This document shows, one piece after another, positions 1-9,932 of a DNA stretch of 64,000 nt. The DNA comes from Tissierellia bacterium (GTDB lineage Bacteria > Bacillota_A > Clostridia > Tissierellales > Peptoniphilaceae), in the NCBI GenBank assembly GCA_030537695.1, contig JAUNVJ010000001.1, positions 66,170-130,169 on the forward strand, read 5' to 3'. Position 1 is the first letter of the stretch; each line of letters opens with the position of its first letter. Below the pieces are notes generated by a model. The model did not search any database, had not been told where the DNA came from, and was given only the letters and a program-made list of their open reading frames with translations. Position numbers and translations under genes: made by a program.

Positions 1-1407
1 ATAGTCTCCAAAACGCAAGGTTCCATTTTTAACCAAAACAGTGGCCATGGGTCCTTTGCCCTTATCTAAATTAGCCTCAATAATGGTACCAATGGCTTTC
101 CGATTTGGATTGGCTTTTAATTCCTGCATTTCTGCCAATAAAAGAATCATTTCCAATAATTCATCGATACCTTCTTTGGTTTTTGCAGACACATTAACGG
201 TAATTGTGTTGCCGCCCCATTCTTCTGCTACCAGATCATGTTGCATTAATTCCTGTTTTACCCGCTCCGGATTTGCCGTTGGTTTGTCAATTTTATTGAT
301 CGCGACAATAATCGGCACGCCGGCTGATTTCGCATGGGATATCGCTTCAATGGTCTGGGGCATAACGCCGTCATCGGCCGCCACGACTAGGATGGCTATA
401 TCAGTAGTTTGAGCACCACGTAAACGCATTGATGTAAAAGCTTCGTGACCGGGGGTATCCAAAAACGTAATTTTTTTGCCATTTAAAGTAACAGTATATG
501 CACCGATATGTTGCGTAATTCCTCCCGCTTCACTATCCGTTACATGAGAAGATTTTATAACATCCAAAAGAGACGTCTTTCCATGGTCAACATGACCCAT
601 AATAGTAACTACCGGTGGTCTGGGTTTAAGTTGTTGAGGCTTATCTTCTTTTAATAGACCGTATTCTTCTTCAATACTTATTTCAATTTCCGGTTCTGCT
701 AATTCTATTTCTTTCCCTAATTCATCAGCTACTAAAATGCAGGCATCTTCATCAATAGACTGATTTTGATTTGCCATAACACCTAAGGCCATTAATTTAG
801 TAATAACTTGAGCTACCGGTACACTTAATTTATCAGCAAAATCTTTTACTGTAATAGGAGCACTGATGTTGATAATAGTACCATCTCCTTTTTCTACCTT
901 ATTTTTTTGTCTCGATTTCTTCTTCGGTTTCTTTTTACTTAGATCTCTAGGACGATATTGTTGTTTCTGATTGTTATTATCTTTTTGTGTGTGCTTATTT
1001 CTTTTTTTCGATTTATTTTTTTTGAATTTATCGTCCTTTTTTGAAACGGTCTTTTCCTCTTTTGCCACAGAATCTTTCATTTTTTTCGTCTGAGACGTTT
1101 CCGTTTTTTTATTTTTCGATTGTTTTGATGTTTTTTTGATCTCTTTTTTTTCAGAGATGTTTTGTGTTTTCTTATTTTGCTTCTTTTTGGTCTGTTTTTG
1201 TTTTTTATTTATGTTATCTTGCGACTGTTGAGAAGACTTTCCTTCTGTCCCCTTAGCAAAAGATTGTCGTACTTTATTGGCATCTTCTTCCACTAAAGTC
1301 GACATATGATTTTTTACAGGGATATTTAATTCCTGTAATTTTAAGATTAACTCTTTACTACTGATTCCAACTTCTTTTGCCAAAGCATGTACTCTGATTT
1401 TTGACAA
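1..1407 (-). CDS. infB: Translation initiation factor IF-2, N-terminal 469 codons (partial)
   Basis: IF-2 is the GTPase that delivers initiator tRNA to the ribosome. The reading frame runs off the left edge. Seen: an N-terminal IF2_N-like helix ([13 protein letters not shown]), then a long Lys/Gln/Ser-rich linker of low complexity, a second IF2_N-like domain, and the GTPase domain with G1 GHVDHGKT, G3 DTPGH, G4 NKID and G5 SAK. The start is a TTG at 1405-1407, preceded by GGAGGTG at a good distance; no ATG fits. It is the last visible gene of the rimP-nusA-ylxR-infB unit. The ylxQ (L7Ae-like) gene usual between ylxR and infB is absent. Confidence 0.97.
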   Translation of the reverse strand, partial: MSKIRVHALAKEVGISSKELILKLQELNIPVKNHMSTLVEEDANKVRQSFAKGTEGKSSQQSQDNINKKQKQTKKKQNKKTQNISEKKEIKKTSKQSKNKKTETSQTKKMKDSVAKEEKTVSKKDDKFKKNKSKKRNKHTQKDNNNQKQQYRPRDLSKKKPKKKSRQKNKVEKGDGTIINISAPITVKDFADKLSVPVAQVITKLMALGVMANQNQSIDEDACILVADELGKEIELAEPEIEISIEEEYGLLKEDKPQQLKPRPPVVTIMGHVDHGKTSLLDVIKSSHVTDSEAGGITQHIGAYTVTLNGKKITFLDTPGHEAFTSMRLRGAQTTDIAILVVAADDGVMPQTIEAISHAKSAGVPIIVAINKIDKPTANPERVKQELMQHDLVAEEWGGNTITVNVSAKTKEGIDELLEMILLLAEMQELKANPNRKAIGTIIEANLDKGKGPMATVLVKNGTLRFGDY

Positions 1408-1436
1408 GTGGAACACCTCCTTACAAAGTGCAATAT

Positions 1437-1700
1437 TTATCGAATGGATTCTCTTAAACTTGCATAGGTTTCCTCGCTTATATCTGTGGAAAAAGCTTTG
1501 TTCAATCCATGGTTTTTAATTGCCTTATCCAGGCAATCTTTATTATTGCATAAATATGCACCTCTACCATTTGCCTTTCCGCTTTCATCTACAAAAATTT
1601 CATGTTCTTTATTTTTAACGACACGGATAAGCTCTTGCTTCGGTTTGCTCTGACGACAACCGACACAAGTTCTCATCGGAATTTTTCTTGGTTTTTTCAT
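1437..1700 (-). CDS. ylxR: YlxR family RNA-binding protein (RnpM-type)
   Basis: Small basic protein of 87 residues with the YlxR signature [19 protein letters not shown] near the N-terminus and GRGAYLC in the middle. The family binds RNA, and a Bacillus member has been reported to modulate RNase P. I chose the ATG at 1700: the GTGGAG just upstream, which could be read as an in-frame GTG start at 1712, is better taken as its ribosome-binding site. It sits between nusA and infB as in most Bacillota. Confidence 0.92.
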   Translation of the reverse strand: MKKPRKIPMRTCVGCRQSKPKQELIRVVKNKEHEIFVDESGKANGRGAYLCNNKDCLDKAIKNHGLNKAFSTDISEETYASLRESIR

Positions 1701-1720
1701 TGATAACTCCACAAAAAAGA

Positions 1721-3025
1721 TTATTCTTCTACTCTCGGATCTTTGGAAAAATCCGTTGACTCTTGATGATCCATTCCAACAGTTTCATCCGTGGTAATCG
1801 AATCCATCAAATTTTCTTCAGTTTCAGTTAGAGATGAGGTTTCCAATGCTTCACAATCTACTGATGAGTTTTCAGCCTTCTCTTCCCCATCGGCTTCATC
1901 GACTGTTTTAAAATCAGAGGAATTTTCCTTACCTTGAGATTTAAAGGCTTCTCGTAATTCTTCTTCTGTCATATCTTCAAGATTTAAATATTCTTCAAAT
2001 TGTGTCACTGACTTGATATCAATTTTCCAATTGGTTAGTTTTGCTGCAAGACGAACATTTTGTCCTTCTTTTCCGATGGCCAAAGATAATTGATAATCTG
2101 GAACGACTACTAATGCGGATTTTTCTCTCTCATTGACAAATACTTTTTCCACTTTGGAAGGACTTAAAGCATTTGCTATAAATTTTTCAATTTCTTTTTC
2201 CCAAATTACAATGTCGATTTTTTCATTTTGTAATTCATCTACGATTGCATTGACTCTAGCTCCCTTATAACCGACACAAGCACCAAGAGGATCAACCTCT
2301 TCATCTCTGGAGAAAACGGCTATTTTAGTTCTTGAACCTGATTCCCTTGCAATCGAATAGATTTCAACAATCCCTTCGTTTATCTCCGGAACTTCCAGTT
2401 CAAACAGTCTTTTAATCAAATCGGGATGGGATCTGGAAAGAATGATTTGCGGTCCTTTTGGTGAGCGCTTCACTTCCAACAATAAAAACTTATATCGATC
2501 TCCATGTTCATAGGACTCATTTTTAATTTGCTCATTCACAGGCAATATGGCTTCCGTTTTTCCAAGATCTACATATACATTGCCATGGGAGTTTCGCTGT
2601 ACCAATCCAGTGATGATCTCTCTTTCTCGATCCGTAAAATCCTCAAAGATAACGTCTCGTTCTGCATCTTTTATTCGTTGAATGACAACTTGTTTTGCAG
2701 TTTGTGCAGCAATTCGACCAAAGTTTTTCGGATGAATTTCCATATTATAAACATCCCCTATTTCATAGATGGGATTGATTTTTTTTGCATCATCCAATGA
2801 AATTTCCAAAAGAGGATCTTCTACTTCTTCTACAATTTCCTTGCTGGCATAGATCGAGATATCACCATTCTCACGATTCATATTTATAATTACATTTTGA
2901 GAAGTGCCATAATTCTTTTTGTAGCTTGAAATTAAAGCAGATTCCAGGGCTTCGAAAACCAATTCTTTGGGAATGCCTTTTTCTTGCTCTATTTCATTTA
3001 AAGCACCGATAAACTCTTCGTTCAT
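1721..3025 (-). CDS. nusA: Transcription termination/antitermination factor NusA
   Basis: NusA binds RNA polymerase and nascent RNA and modulates pausing, termination and antitermination. The 434-residue protein has the NusA N-terminal domain (about 1-125), an S1 domain (about 130-200) and two KH domains (about 200-345, including GACVGYKGARVNAIV and GKEGQNVRLAAKLTNWKIDI). A Glu/Asp/Ser/Thr-rich tail of about 80 residues replaces the proteobacterial acidic repeats. The length before the tail is normal for Bacillota. It lies 12 bases after rimP and is followed closely by ylxR. It is itself a candidate to act on the terminator-like hairpin in its own operon leader (3522-3552). Confidence 0.97.
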   Translation of the reverse strand: MNEEFIGALNEIEQEKGIPKELVFEALESALISSYKKNYGTSQNVIINMNRENGDISIYASKEIVEEVEDPLLEISLDDAKKINPIYEIGDVYNMEIHPKNFGRIAAQTAKQVVIQRIKDAERDVIFEDFTDREREIITGLVQRNSHGNVYVDLGKTEAILPVNEQIKNESYEHGDRYKFLLLEVKRSPKGPQIILSRSHPDLIKRLFELEVPEINEGIVEIYSIARESGSRTKIAVFSRDEEVDPLGACVGYKGARVNAIVDELQNEKIDIVIWEKEIEKFIANALSPSKVEKVFVNEREKSALVVVPDYQLSLAIGKEGQNVRLAAKLTNWKIDIKSVTQFEEYLNLEDMTEEELREAFKSQGKENSSDFKTVDEADGEEKAENSSVDCEALETSSLTETEENLMDSITTDETVGMDHQESTDFSKDPRVEE

Positions 3026-3037
3026 GTTCTTCCTCCA

Positions 3038-3499
3038 TTAAAATTTTATCGTCTGTTTCATCGTTGAAATACTTTTAATTGGTATTTTTTGAATCGATTG
3101 TTCAATTTCTATTGAGACATATTCATCATCATAATCTTTTAAAAATCCTTCATAGACTTTTTTCCCGTCGATCGGAGCATAGAGTTTTACCGTGACCTCT
3201 TTATTTAAATTTCGGCGATAATCATCACTGGTTTTAAGAGGGCGATCCAATCCTGGAGATGAAACCTCCAAATAATACGGTACTTTGATGAGATCTAATT
3301 CGTCTAGCTTCTTATCAAGTTGACGACTAATCTTTTGACAATCGTCAATATTTATACCATTTTTATGATAAATAAAGATCGATAACAGGTCGTGCTTTGC
3401 TCCATTTTTATATTCAATATCCACGATTTCATGGCCTGACTGTTCTGCAATATTGGTTGCAATAGGCCAAAGAGTTGACATTAGTTGTTTTTTATTCAT
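3038..3499 (-). CDS. rimP: Ribosome maturation factor RimP
   Basis: RimP assists 30S subunit maturation. The 153-residue protein has the usual two domains: an N-terminal alpha/beta part (EIVDIEYKNG, VSSPGLDRPLK) and a C-terminal SH3-like barrel. The start is the ATG at 3499 (MNKKQLMSTLWP), which has GGAGGTG about 7 bases upstream. A longer in-frame version from 3547 would run through the leader hairpin and is rejected. First gene of the rimP-nusA-ylxR-infB unit, with its own promoter at 3580-3607. Confidence 0.94.
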   Translation of the reverse strand: MNKKQLMSTLWPIATNIAEQSGHEIVDIEYKNGAKHDLLSIFIYHKNGINIDDCQKISRQLDKKLDELDLIKVPYYLEVSSPGLDRPLKTSDDYRRNLNKEVTVKLYAPIDGKKVYEGFLKDYDDEYVSIEIEQSIQKIPIKSISTMKQTIKF

Positions 3500-3521
3500 C
3501 GGGACACCTCCATTGAATATC

Positions 3522-3552
3522 AAAAAACAAAGAGTGGGATGGCCCACTCTTT
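3522..3552 (-). terminator. Intrinsic-terminator-like hairpin in the rimP leader
   Basis: On the minus strand a perfect 10-bp stem (AAAGAGTGGG / CCCACTCTTT, arms 3529-3538 and 3543-3552, 4-base loop) is followed by G and six T. It lies downstream of the promoter at 3580-3607 and upstream of the rimP Shine-Dalgarno. It can therefore stop polC readthrough and also attenuate the rimP operon. Confidence 0.85.
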
Positions 3553-3579
3553 GATAATGTTCTATAACGTTCTTTCACT

Positions 3580-3607
3580 ATTATAACATATTCAGTAAAA
3601 ATTTCAA
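3580..3607 (-). promoter_or_regulatory. Sigma-A promoter of the rimP-nusA-ylxR-infB operon
   Basis: TTGAAA (3602-3607), 16-base spacer, TATAAT (3580-3585) with an extended -10 TG. It sits between the polC stop and the leader hairpin, so transcription would start near 3573, about 75 bases before the rimP ATG. Confidence 0.85.
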
Positions 3608-3609
3608 TA

Positions 3610-6600
3610 CTAGAAGAGATTGAATAGATTGATTTGATTTGTTTCTTGCAATCCATTAAGAAGATTGTTCTCCTCCAAAATAGATACTACAGATTTTGTG
3701 GCTTTTGTACGTTGACATAAATCTTCTATGGATATAAATTCTCCTTTTTTTCTTTCAATTACAATATTTTCTGCAATGGTTTCACCGATTCCCGACAAAG
3801 CTCGAATCGGCATTCTTATCTTATTTTCCTCAATAGTGAAGATAGAGGCTTCAGAATGATATATATCTATCGGTAAAAATTCATATCCTCTGGAAAACAT
3901 TTCAAGTACTACTTCAAATACTTTCATTTGATTTTCATCCTTTGTCGTCAATTCGATTTGATTTTTCATAATTTCCATTTTATCTTTGACACCCTGAACG
4001 CCATTTAAGACGACTCCACCGTCAAAATCGCTTAATTTCATAGAGAAATGAGTGGCATAAAAAGCCAAGGGATAATTCAATTTAAAATAGGCGATTCGAA
4101 ATGAAAGCATAACATATGCTACTGCATGGGCCTTTGGAAACATATATTGTATTTTTTCACAAGATTCCATATACCATGGAGGTAAATCAAGACGGGACAT
4201 AATCTTTTTTTGTTCTTCGGTAAGGCCTTTGCCTTTGCGTACTTTTTCCATCGTATCAAAGGCCATTTTATTTTCTGCTCCAGCCTGTATCAAGTACACC
4301 ATAATATCTTCTCGAGTTGAAATTACTTCTGAGATATGTGCTCTACCCTCTCTAATCAATACTTGAGCATTTCCAAGCCATACATCTGTGCCATGAGAAA
4401 GTCCGGAAATTCGAACTAAATCCGCAAAAGTTTTAGGTTGTGTTTCAACAAGCATTTGACGGACAAAATCCGTACCAAATTCAGGGATGCCCAGAGTCCC
4501 GGTAGAGACTTGCAAAATATTGGGATCCATATTTAACGCTTCTCCATTTCGGAAAAGAGAAGTTGTCTTTTCATCATCTAATGGGATCTGTTCCGAATCG
4601 ACAGAAGTCAAATCCTCCAGCATTTTTATAATGGTCGGTCCATCATGACCTAAGATGTCTAGTTTCAAAATTTTTCCATGTATAAAATTGTAGTCGAAAT
4701 GGGTTGTGATAACTCCTGAACTAGCATCATCTGCTGGATATTGAATTGGAGTAAAGTCAAAGATGCTTTTGTTTTTGGGACAGATCATAACCCCACCTGG
4801 GTGTTGACCACTGGTACGCTTGACTCCTTCACAATTAAGAGCCAAACGTTCCACTTCGATTGGAGAAATGGGCTGATCTTCAAAAAATTTTTTCACATAA
4901 CCATAAGCTGTTTTTTCCGCCACGGTGCCGATGGTTCCGGCACGAAAAACATATCCTTCGCCAAATAAATCTTCCGTATACTTATGGGCATTCGCCTGGT
5001 ATTGTCCGGCAAAATTCAAATCAATATCCGGTTCTTTATCTCCATTAAAGCCTAGAAAGACTTCAAAAGGTATATTATGACCATCTTTTTTTAGAGCATG
5101 GCCACATTTTGGACAATCCTTATCATCCAAGTCCACACCGGAACCGATGGAAGGATCATCATAGAATTCAGAATGTTTACAATGAGGACATATATAATGA
5201 GGTGGTAGTGGATTTACCTCTGTAATTCCTGCCATGGTGGCTGCAAAAGAAGAACCCACAGATCCTCGAGAACCCACCAAGTAACCATCATCATTGGATT
5301 TTTTAACCAGTTTTTGGGCAATGATATATAAAACGGCATATCCATTGGTAATAATTGAATCCAATTCTTTTTCCAGGCGCTTTTCTACTAATTCTGGCAA
5401 CTCTTCGCCATAGATCTCTCGTGCTTTTTGATAAGTCATCTTCCTTAAATCTTCTTCAGAGCCTTCAATAACCGGTGGATAAGTACCCTTAGGAATCGGT
5501 TCAATATTGTCACATAGATTGGAAATGATATGCGTGTTTTTTATCACTACTTGGTAGGCTTTTTCTTCTCCTAAATAACGGAACTCTTTTAACATTTCAT
5601 CTGTGCTTCGAAAATATAAATTTTGTTTAATCCTAGCTTCTTCATCCGGTCTGCCGGATTTTCCATTAAGAATAATCCTTCTGGAGATATCGTCTTTTGG
5701 ATCTAAATAATAGGGATCGGAGGTTGCTACCACGGGAATTTGTAATATTTCACCGATTCGAACAATCTCCCGATTGATCTCCATAATATCTGAAAGACTA
5801 TATTTACCTTGTAAAATCCCCGGGATGTTATTGTCACTCGGTTGAATTTCCAGATAGTCGTAATACGAAGCGATCTCCAAGAGATCTTTTTCCGGCATCA
5901 TTCGATAAACAGCGTCGAATAAAAGTGATTGAGCATTTCCCGATCCCAGCAATAATCCTTCGCGATATTGATCAATAAGAGATCTAGGTATCTTAGGTAC
6001 GATGTGGTAATAGTCCATATGAGATTTACTGACCAACTGATATAAATTTTTTAGTCCCACTTGATTTTGAGCTAAAATTGAAATGGAAGATTCAAATAAT
6101 CGAGAAGATTCAATTTTATGTTTCAATCGGTTTATTTGAGAGAATGTAGTAATCCCCTGTTTTTTCAGCTGTGACATTATTTTTAAGAAAACTTCTGCTG
6201 TTGCTTGTGCATCATTGACGGCCCTATGGGCTCCAACGAGAGTAACACCGAGTTTTTTACAGATGGTTCCCAGATTAAAACGCTTAATTCCTGTAACCGT
6301 AGCTCTCGCCAATGGCAAGGTGTCCAAAATGGGAAAATGAAATTCTAAGCCTTCCCTTTTCATATATTTTCGGATAAAGGAAGTGTCAAATTTTGCATTG
6401 TGAGCGACTAAAACTCCTTCTTCGCAAAAATGGTAAAAATCATGAATTACACTTTTTATCTTCGGTTCGTTTTCTACCATTGCATTGGTAATTCCAGTTA
6501 ATTCCGACACTTCCAATGGAATATTTTGTTCTGGATTGACTAATTGTGAAAATCGATCCACTATTTGCCCATTTTTAATTTTAACTGCACCAATTTCAGT

Positions 6601-7851
6601 AATTGCATCCTTTCGGATGGATAAACCTGTCGTTTCTATATCAAATACAATAAAGTCTTCATACTCTTCATGCTCAAAATGTGTAATGATATCTTCTTGA
6701 TCATCGACAAAATTACCATCCATGCCATATAGAATCTTAATATTATGCTTTGCTCCCGCACTCATAGCTTCCGGAAAGCCTTGAACATCCGCCTTATCAG
6801 TGATAGCTATGGCAGGATGCTCCCAAAAACTTGCTCTTTCTGCAAAAGCATCAAAAGAACTGACACCATTCATTGTAGACATTTTAGTATGGACACGTAA
6901 TTCTACTCGCTTTTCTGATGCCTGATCCATTTTTTCCATCGGTTTTAGTACTTCAAAATATGAAATCATGATATTGTCACATTTTGAAAAATTATCATAA
7001 CCTACTTTGCCGGTAATTAAAACATGTTGTCCCTTTTTTACATTGGCATTAAATTCTTGAAATTTATCTTTTCCTAAAAACAATTTAGCTAAAGTCGAGG
7101 AAGTATAATCGGTAATTGAAAGGATAACTAAAAACTTTCCCGATTTTAATTCTTTGGACTCCATCTTAAAAATATCACCAATGACAGTAACTTGATCATA
7201 ATTTTCATGAAGATTTTTTAGCTCCACGGTCGTTGCATTCGTTTTTTTTCCATATTTAAAATTGGACTGAATCGACGGTTTTTTCTCTACCATTCTTTCC
7301 CTTTGTATAGGAAGTTCTTGAGAAAATAGTTTTTCTTCTTCTTCCAATGATTCAATGAACTGATTTATATTGCAAGTATATGATTCATTGGGCTTTAAAA
7401 ATTTCACTTGATAATCATCAAAGCATTTAAGCTTATGCTCCAATATCTTCTTTAATCCATTGCGATTAAAAGCATGGTAAATTTCCTCATTAGGAGCCAT
7501 GATCAGTAGAGTTTTATCCTTTTTATCCAAATTAATTTCTAATTCTCCAAGCCAGACAGTTGCCGAAGGATTGTAATTAAGGATTACCTGTTCAATCAAG
7601 TCCATTTCATCTCTATAAGAGTCTTGTGAAAGTATAAAGTCTATATGAACTTTATATTCATTTAAATATTCCACCATGCGATTTTTTAATAAAGCTTTTA
7701 GATCCGTCGTCAAGCTTTTCGTTGATTGAAAAACGATATGGAGATCCGATGTTTTCCGATTAAGTTGAATAGTTTTTAAAACAACATGATTTTCTTTATC
7801 CAATGGAAAATTTATTTCCAATTTTTCCAAGAGTCTATGAAAGGGTGTCAA
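3610..7851 (-). CDS. polC: DNA polymerase III alpha subunit, PolC type
   Basis: Gram-positive replicative polymerase with built-in proofreading, 1413 residues, a normal PolC length. Seen in order: N-terminal and OB-fold region (about 1-310), split PHP domain (starts at VELRVHTKMSTMNG, resumes after the exonuclease), DnaQ-type 3'-5' exonuclease with FDIETTGLS (about 403-570), and the PolC palm and fingers with the zinc-binding CPHC/CPKC region and the catalytic PDIDLNFAGQYQ. The C-terminus carries the helix-hairpin-helix region (RALSGIGETIAENIV). The start is a TTG at 7849-7851 with AGGTGATATT upstream, 8 bases after the ispG stop. Confidence 0.98.
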   Translation of the reverse strand: MTPFHRLLEKLEINFPLDKENHVVLKTIQLNRKTSDLHIVFQSTKSLTTDLKALLKNRMVEYLNEYKVHIDFILSQDSYRDEMDLIEQVILNYNPSATVWLGELEINLDKKDKTLLIMAPNEEIYHAFNRNGLKKILEHKLKCFDDYQVKFLKPNESYTCNINQFIESLEEEEKLFSQELPIQRERMVEKKPSIQSNFKYGKKTNATTVELKNLHENYDQVTVIGDIFKMESKELKSGKFLVILSITDYTSSTLAKLFLGKDKFQEFNANVKKGQHVLITGKVGYDNFSKCDNIMISYFEVLKPMEKMDQASEKRVELRVHTKMSTMNGVSSFDAFAERASFWEHPAIAITDKADVQGFPEAMSAGAKHNIKILYGMDGNFVDDQEDIITHFEHEEYEDFIVFDIETTGLSIRKDAITEIGAVKIKNGQIVDRFSQLVNPEQNIPLEVSELTGITNAMVENEPKIKSVIHDFYHFCEEGVLVAHNAKFDTSFIRKYMKREGLEFHFPILDTLPLARATVTGIKRFNLGTICKKLGVTLVGAHRAVNDAQATAEVFLKIMSQLKKQGITTFSQINRLKHKIESSRLFESSISILAQNQVGLKNLYQLVSKSHMDYYHIVPKIPRSLIDQYREGLLLGSGNAQSLLFDAVYRMMPEKDLLEIASYYDYLEIQPSDNNIPGILQGKYSLSDIMEINREIVRIGEILQIPVVATSDPYYLDPKDDISRRIILNGKSGRPDEEARIKQNLYFRSTDEMLKEFRYLGEEKAYQVVIKNTHIISNLCDNIEPIPKGTYPPVIEGSEEDLRKMTYQKAREIYGEELPELVEKRLEKELDSIITNGYAVLYIIAQKLVKKSNDDGYLVGSRGSVGSSFAATMAGITEVNPLPPHYICPHCKHSEFYDDPSIGSGVDLDDKDCPKCGHALKKDGHNIPFEVFLGFNGDKEPDIDLNFAGQYQANAHKYTEDLFGEGYVFRAGTIGTVAEKTAYGYVKKFFEDQPISPIEVERLALNCEGVKRTSGQHPGGVMICPKNKSIFDFTPIQYPADDASSGVITTHFDYNFIHGKILKLDILGHDGPTIIKMLEDLTSVDSEQIPLDDEKTTSLFRNGEALNMDPNILQVSTGTLGIPEFGTDFVRQMLVETQPKTFADLVRISGLSHGTDVWLGNAQVLIREGRAHISEVISTREDIMVYLIQAGAENKMAFDTMEKVRKGKGLTEEQKKIMSRLDLPPWYMESCEKIQYMFPKAHAVAYVMLSFRIAYFKLNYPLAFYATHFSMKLSDFDGGVVLNGVQGVKDKMEIMKNQIELTTKDENQMKVFEVVLEMFSRGYEFLPIDIYHSEASIFTIEENKIRMPIRALSGIGETIAENIVIERKKGEFISIEDLCQRTKATKSVVSILEENNLLNGLQETNQINLFNLF

Positions 7852-7859
7852 AATATCAC

Positions 7860-8909
7860 CTATAATTTTTCTATTTCTCTATATAATTCATCCAATAATT
7901 GATCTTCACGTACTTTTTTTATAATTTTACCCTTTCTGAAGATAATGCCCATGCCATTGCCTCCAGCTATTCCAATATCCGCTTCCCTAGCCTCTCCAGG
8001 CCCATTAACAGCACAACCCATTAATGCAACGGTTAAATCCTTTTGCTGATGTTGCAAATAAGCTTGTGCTTGTTCGACCATCGAGATGAGATTGATTTTT
8101 GTTCGTGCACAAGTGGGACAGGAGACAATATCAATCCCCTCTTTTTTTAGCCCTAGTGATTTTAATATTTCTTTGGCAACAAATATCTCTTCCATAGGAT
8201 CCGAAGTTAAGGAAACACGTATCGTATCTCCAATCCCTTCGGATAATAAGGTGCCTATTCCGACAGCAGACTTGATGGCTCCACTGTTTGGCGGACCTGC
8301 TTCCGTTATCCCCAAGTGGAGAGGATAATCAGATACTTGTGAAAATTTCCGATAAGAATCGACACATAAATTAACATTGGATGCCTTTAAGGATACTTTT
8401 ATATCATGAAACTTCATAGACTCCAAAATATTAATTTCTTCTAATGCGGATTCCACAATGGAATCTACATTAACACCATGAAATCGTTCTATAAACTTTT
8501 GATGAATGGAGCCGGAATTGACACCGATCCGGATAGGTATACCAAAAGCACTGCATTTTTCCACAACTTCTTGAACTTTCCATCGAGCTCCTATATTTCC
8601 GGGATTGATTCGCAAACAATCGATTCCATTTTCTACCGCTGCCAAGGCCAGACGATGATCAAATTGAATGTCGGCTATAGTAGGAATGGAAATTCGTTTT
8701 TTTATCATAGGAATTGCTTGTGCATCTTCGAAGTCATTGACAGCAAAACGGATCAATTCACATCCTATGGTAGAAAGGGCATTAATTTGATTTATTGTGG
8801 CATCAATATCTTTTGTAACGGTATTTGTCATGGACTGAATCGATATCGGATGCCCTCCTCCGACAGGGACATTTCCCACATATACCGTTTTTGTCATTTT
8901 ACGTTTCAA
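7860..8909 (-). CDS. ispG: 4-hydroxy-3-methylbut-2-en-1-yl diphosphate synthase IspG
   Basis: Fe-S enzyme converting methylerythritol cyclodiphosphate to HMBPP, the penultimate step of the MEP pathway. The 349-residue protein has the family start (TKTVYVGNVPVGGGHPISIQSMTNT) and the cluster ligands SCPTCARTK and MGCAVNGPGEA. I place the start at a TTG (8909): AGGTGA lies 5 bases upstream, whereas the in-frame GTG at 8918 is part of that same Shine-Dalgarno. Its neighbours rseP, cdsA and uppS are the usual ones. The dxr gene often found between cdsA and rseP is absent. Confidence 0.96.
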   Translation of the reverse strand: MKRKMTKTVYVGNVPVGGGHPISIQSMTNTVTKDIDATINQINALSTIGCELIRFAVNDFEDAQAIPMIKKRISIPTIADIQFDHRLALAAVENGIDCLRINPGNIGARWKVQEVVEKCSAFGIPIRIGVNSGSIHQKFIERFHGVNVDSIVESALEEINILESMKFHDIKVSLKASNVNLCVDSYRKFSQVSDYPLHLGITEAGPPNSGAIKSAVGIGTLLSEGIGDTIRVSLTSDPMEEIFVAKEILKSLGLKKEGIDIVSCPTCARTKINLISMVEQAQAYLQHQQKDLTVALMGCAVNGPGEAREADIGIAGGNGMGIIFRKGKIIKKVREDQLLDELYREIEKL

Positions 8910-8918
8910 AAAAATCAC

Positions 8919-9923
8919 CTATCTAAAAATGTTTAAATCGTTAAACAATGTCACATATAGCATAAGAGTCAATAAGAATGCAAACCCTAACATAGATAAC
9001 TTAGCTTCCCATTCTGCAGGTATCGGTTTTCCAATCATGGCTTCAATTAATAAAAAAAGTAATTTACCACCATCTAAAGCTGGAATCGGAAGTAAATTAA
9101 TTACGCCTAAATTTGCTGAAATTAATCCTAAGATAAATAAAAGATTGATAAAACCCTTTGACGTTTCTTGGCCGATAATAGATATGACACCTACAGGCCC
9201 GGACAGCATATTGGATTCAAAACCTCCGGTTTTTATCAAATGAAATACATGAAAAATTGATTTCACTACAGATTTTGTCTGAGATATTGCCAATGAAAAT
9301 GCATGAATAGGGTTTTTTTCTGTTTTTGAAGTAATTCCAATAATAAAACGGCCGTCTTCACTTTTCACAGGGTTAATCTCTTGCTCATAAATCTTTTCAT
9401 TTCTTTCATATTTAATGTGAAGAGGTGCTCCATTTTCATTATTGCTGATCAAATCAATAATTTCAGACCAGTCTTTGGTTGGCATTCCATTGATTTCAAT
9501 AATTTTATCTCCGGTATGAATACCTCCCTGGTAAGCCGGCAAATCGACAATGACTTCATCGATGATATTGGTTCCATTTCCCATTCCAATAAAAACGAAG
9601 AAAAACGCAACAATAGCCAGAAGGAAATTCATAACTGCTCCTGCCACCACCACGGCCATTCGTTTGTAAACGGAAACATTATTAAAACTTCGTGGATCGA
9701 AGGAATCTTCATTCTCACCTTCCATGGCCACATATCCTCCGATTGGAAAAATCCGTATCGAATATTTCGTTTCTTTTCCTTCTCGTTGTAAAATTTTTGG
9801 GCCCATTCCAATTGAAAATTCGTTGACTTTAATACCAACAGCTTTTGCAACTGTAAAATGACCCAATTCATGTAACATAATGACTAATAGAAAAACAAAG
9901 ATTGAACCGATTAAGGTTGCCAT
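8919..9923 (-). CDS. rseP: Site-2 protease RseP/RasP family membrane metalloprotease
   Basis: Intramembrane zinc protease that cleaves anti-sigma factors and remnant signal peptides. The 334-residue protein has HELGH at residues 18-22 in the first transmembrane segment, a PDZ domain (about 115-195), and the second metal motif NLLPIPALDGGK in a later membrane segment. The ATG start has GGAGG upstream. It lies 9 bases downstream of cdsA with no dxr in between. Confidence 0.95.
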   Translation of the reverse strand: MATLIGSIFVFLLVIMLHELGHFTVAKAVGIKVNEFSIGMGPKILQREGKETKYSIRIFPIGGYVAMEGENEDSFDPRSFNNVSVYKRMAVVVAGAVMNFLLAIVAFFFVFIGMGNGTNIIDEVIVDLPAYQGGIHTGDKIIEINGMPTKDWSEIIDLISNNENGAPLHIKYERNEKIYEQEINPVKSEDGRFIIGITSKTEKNPIHAFSLAISQTKSVVKSIFHVFHLIKTGGFESNMLSGPVGVISIIGQETSKGFINLLFILGLISANLGVINLLPIPALDGGKLLFLLIEAMIGKPIPAEWEAKLSMLGFAFLLTLMLYVTLFNDLNIFR

Positions 9924-9932
9924 GCAAACCTC

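Noticed and set aside
41..412. 123-codon + strand frame opposite infB, and similar frames opposite most other genes
   Set aside because: Antisense shadows of strongly supported minus-strand genes, without ribosome-binding sites or family motifs.
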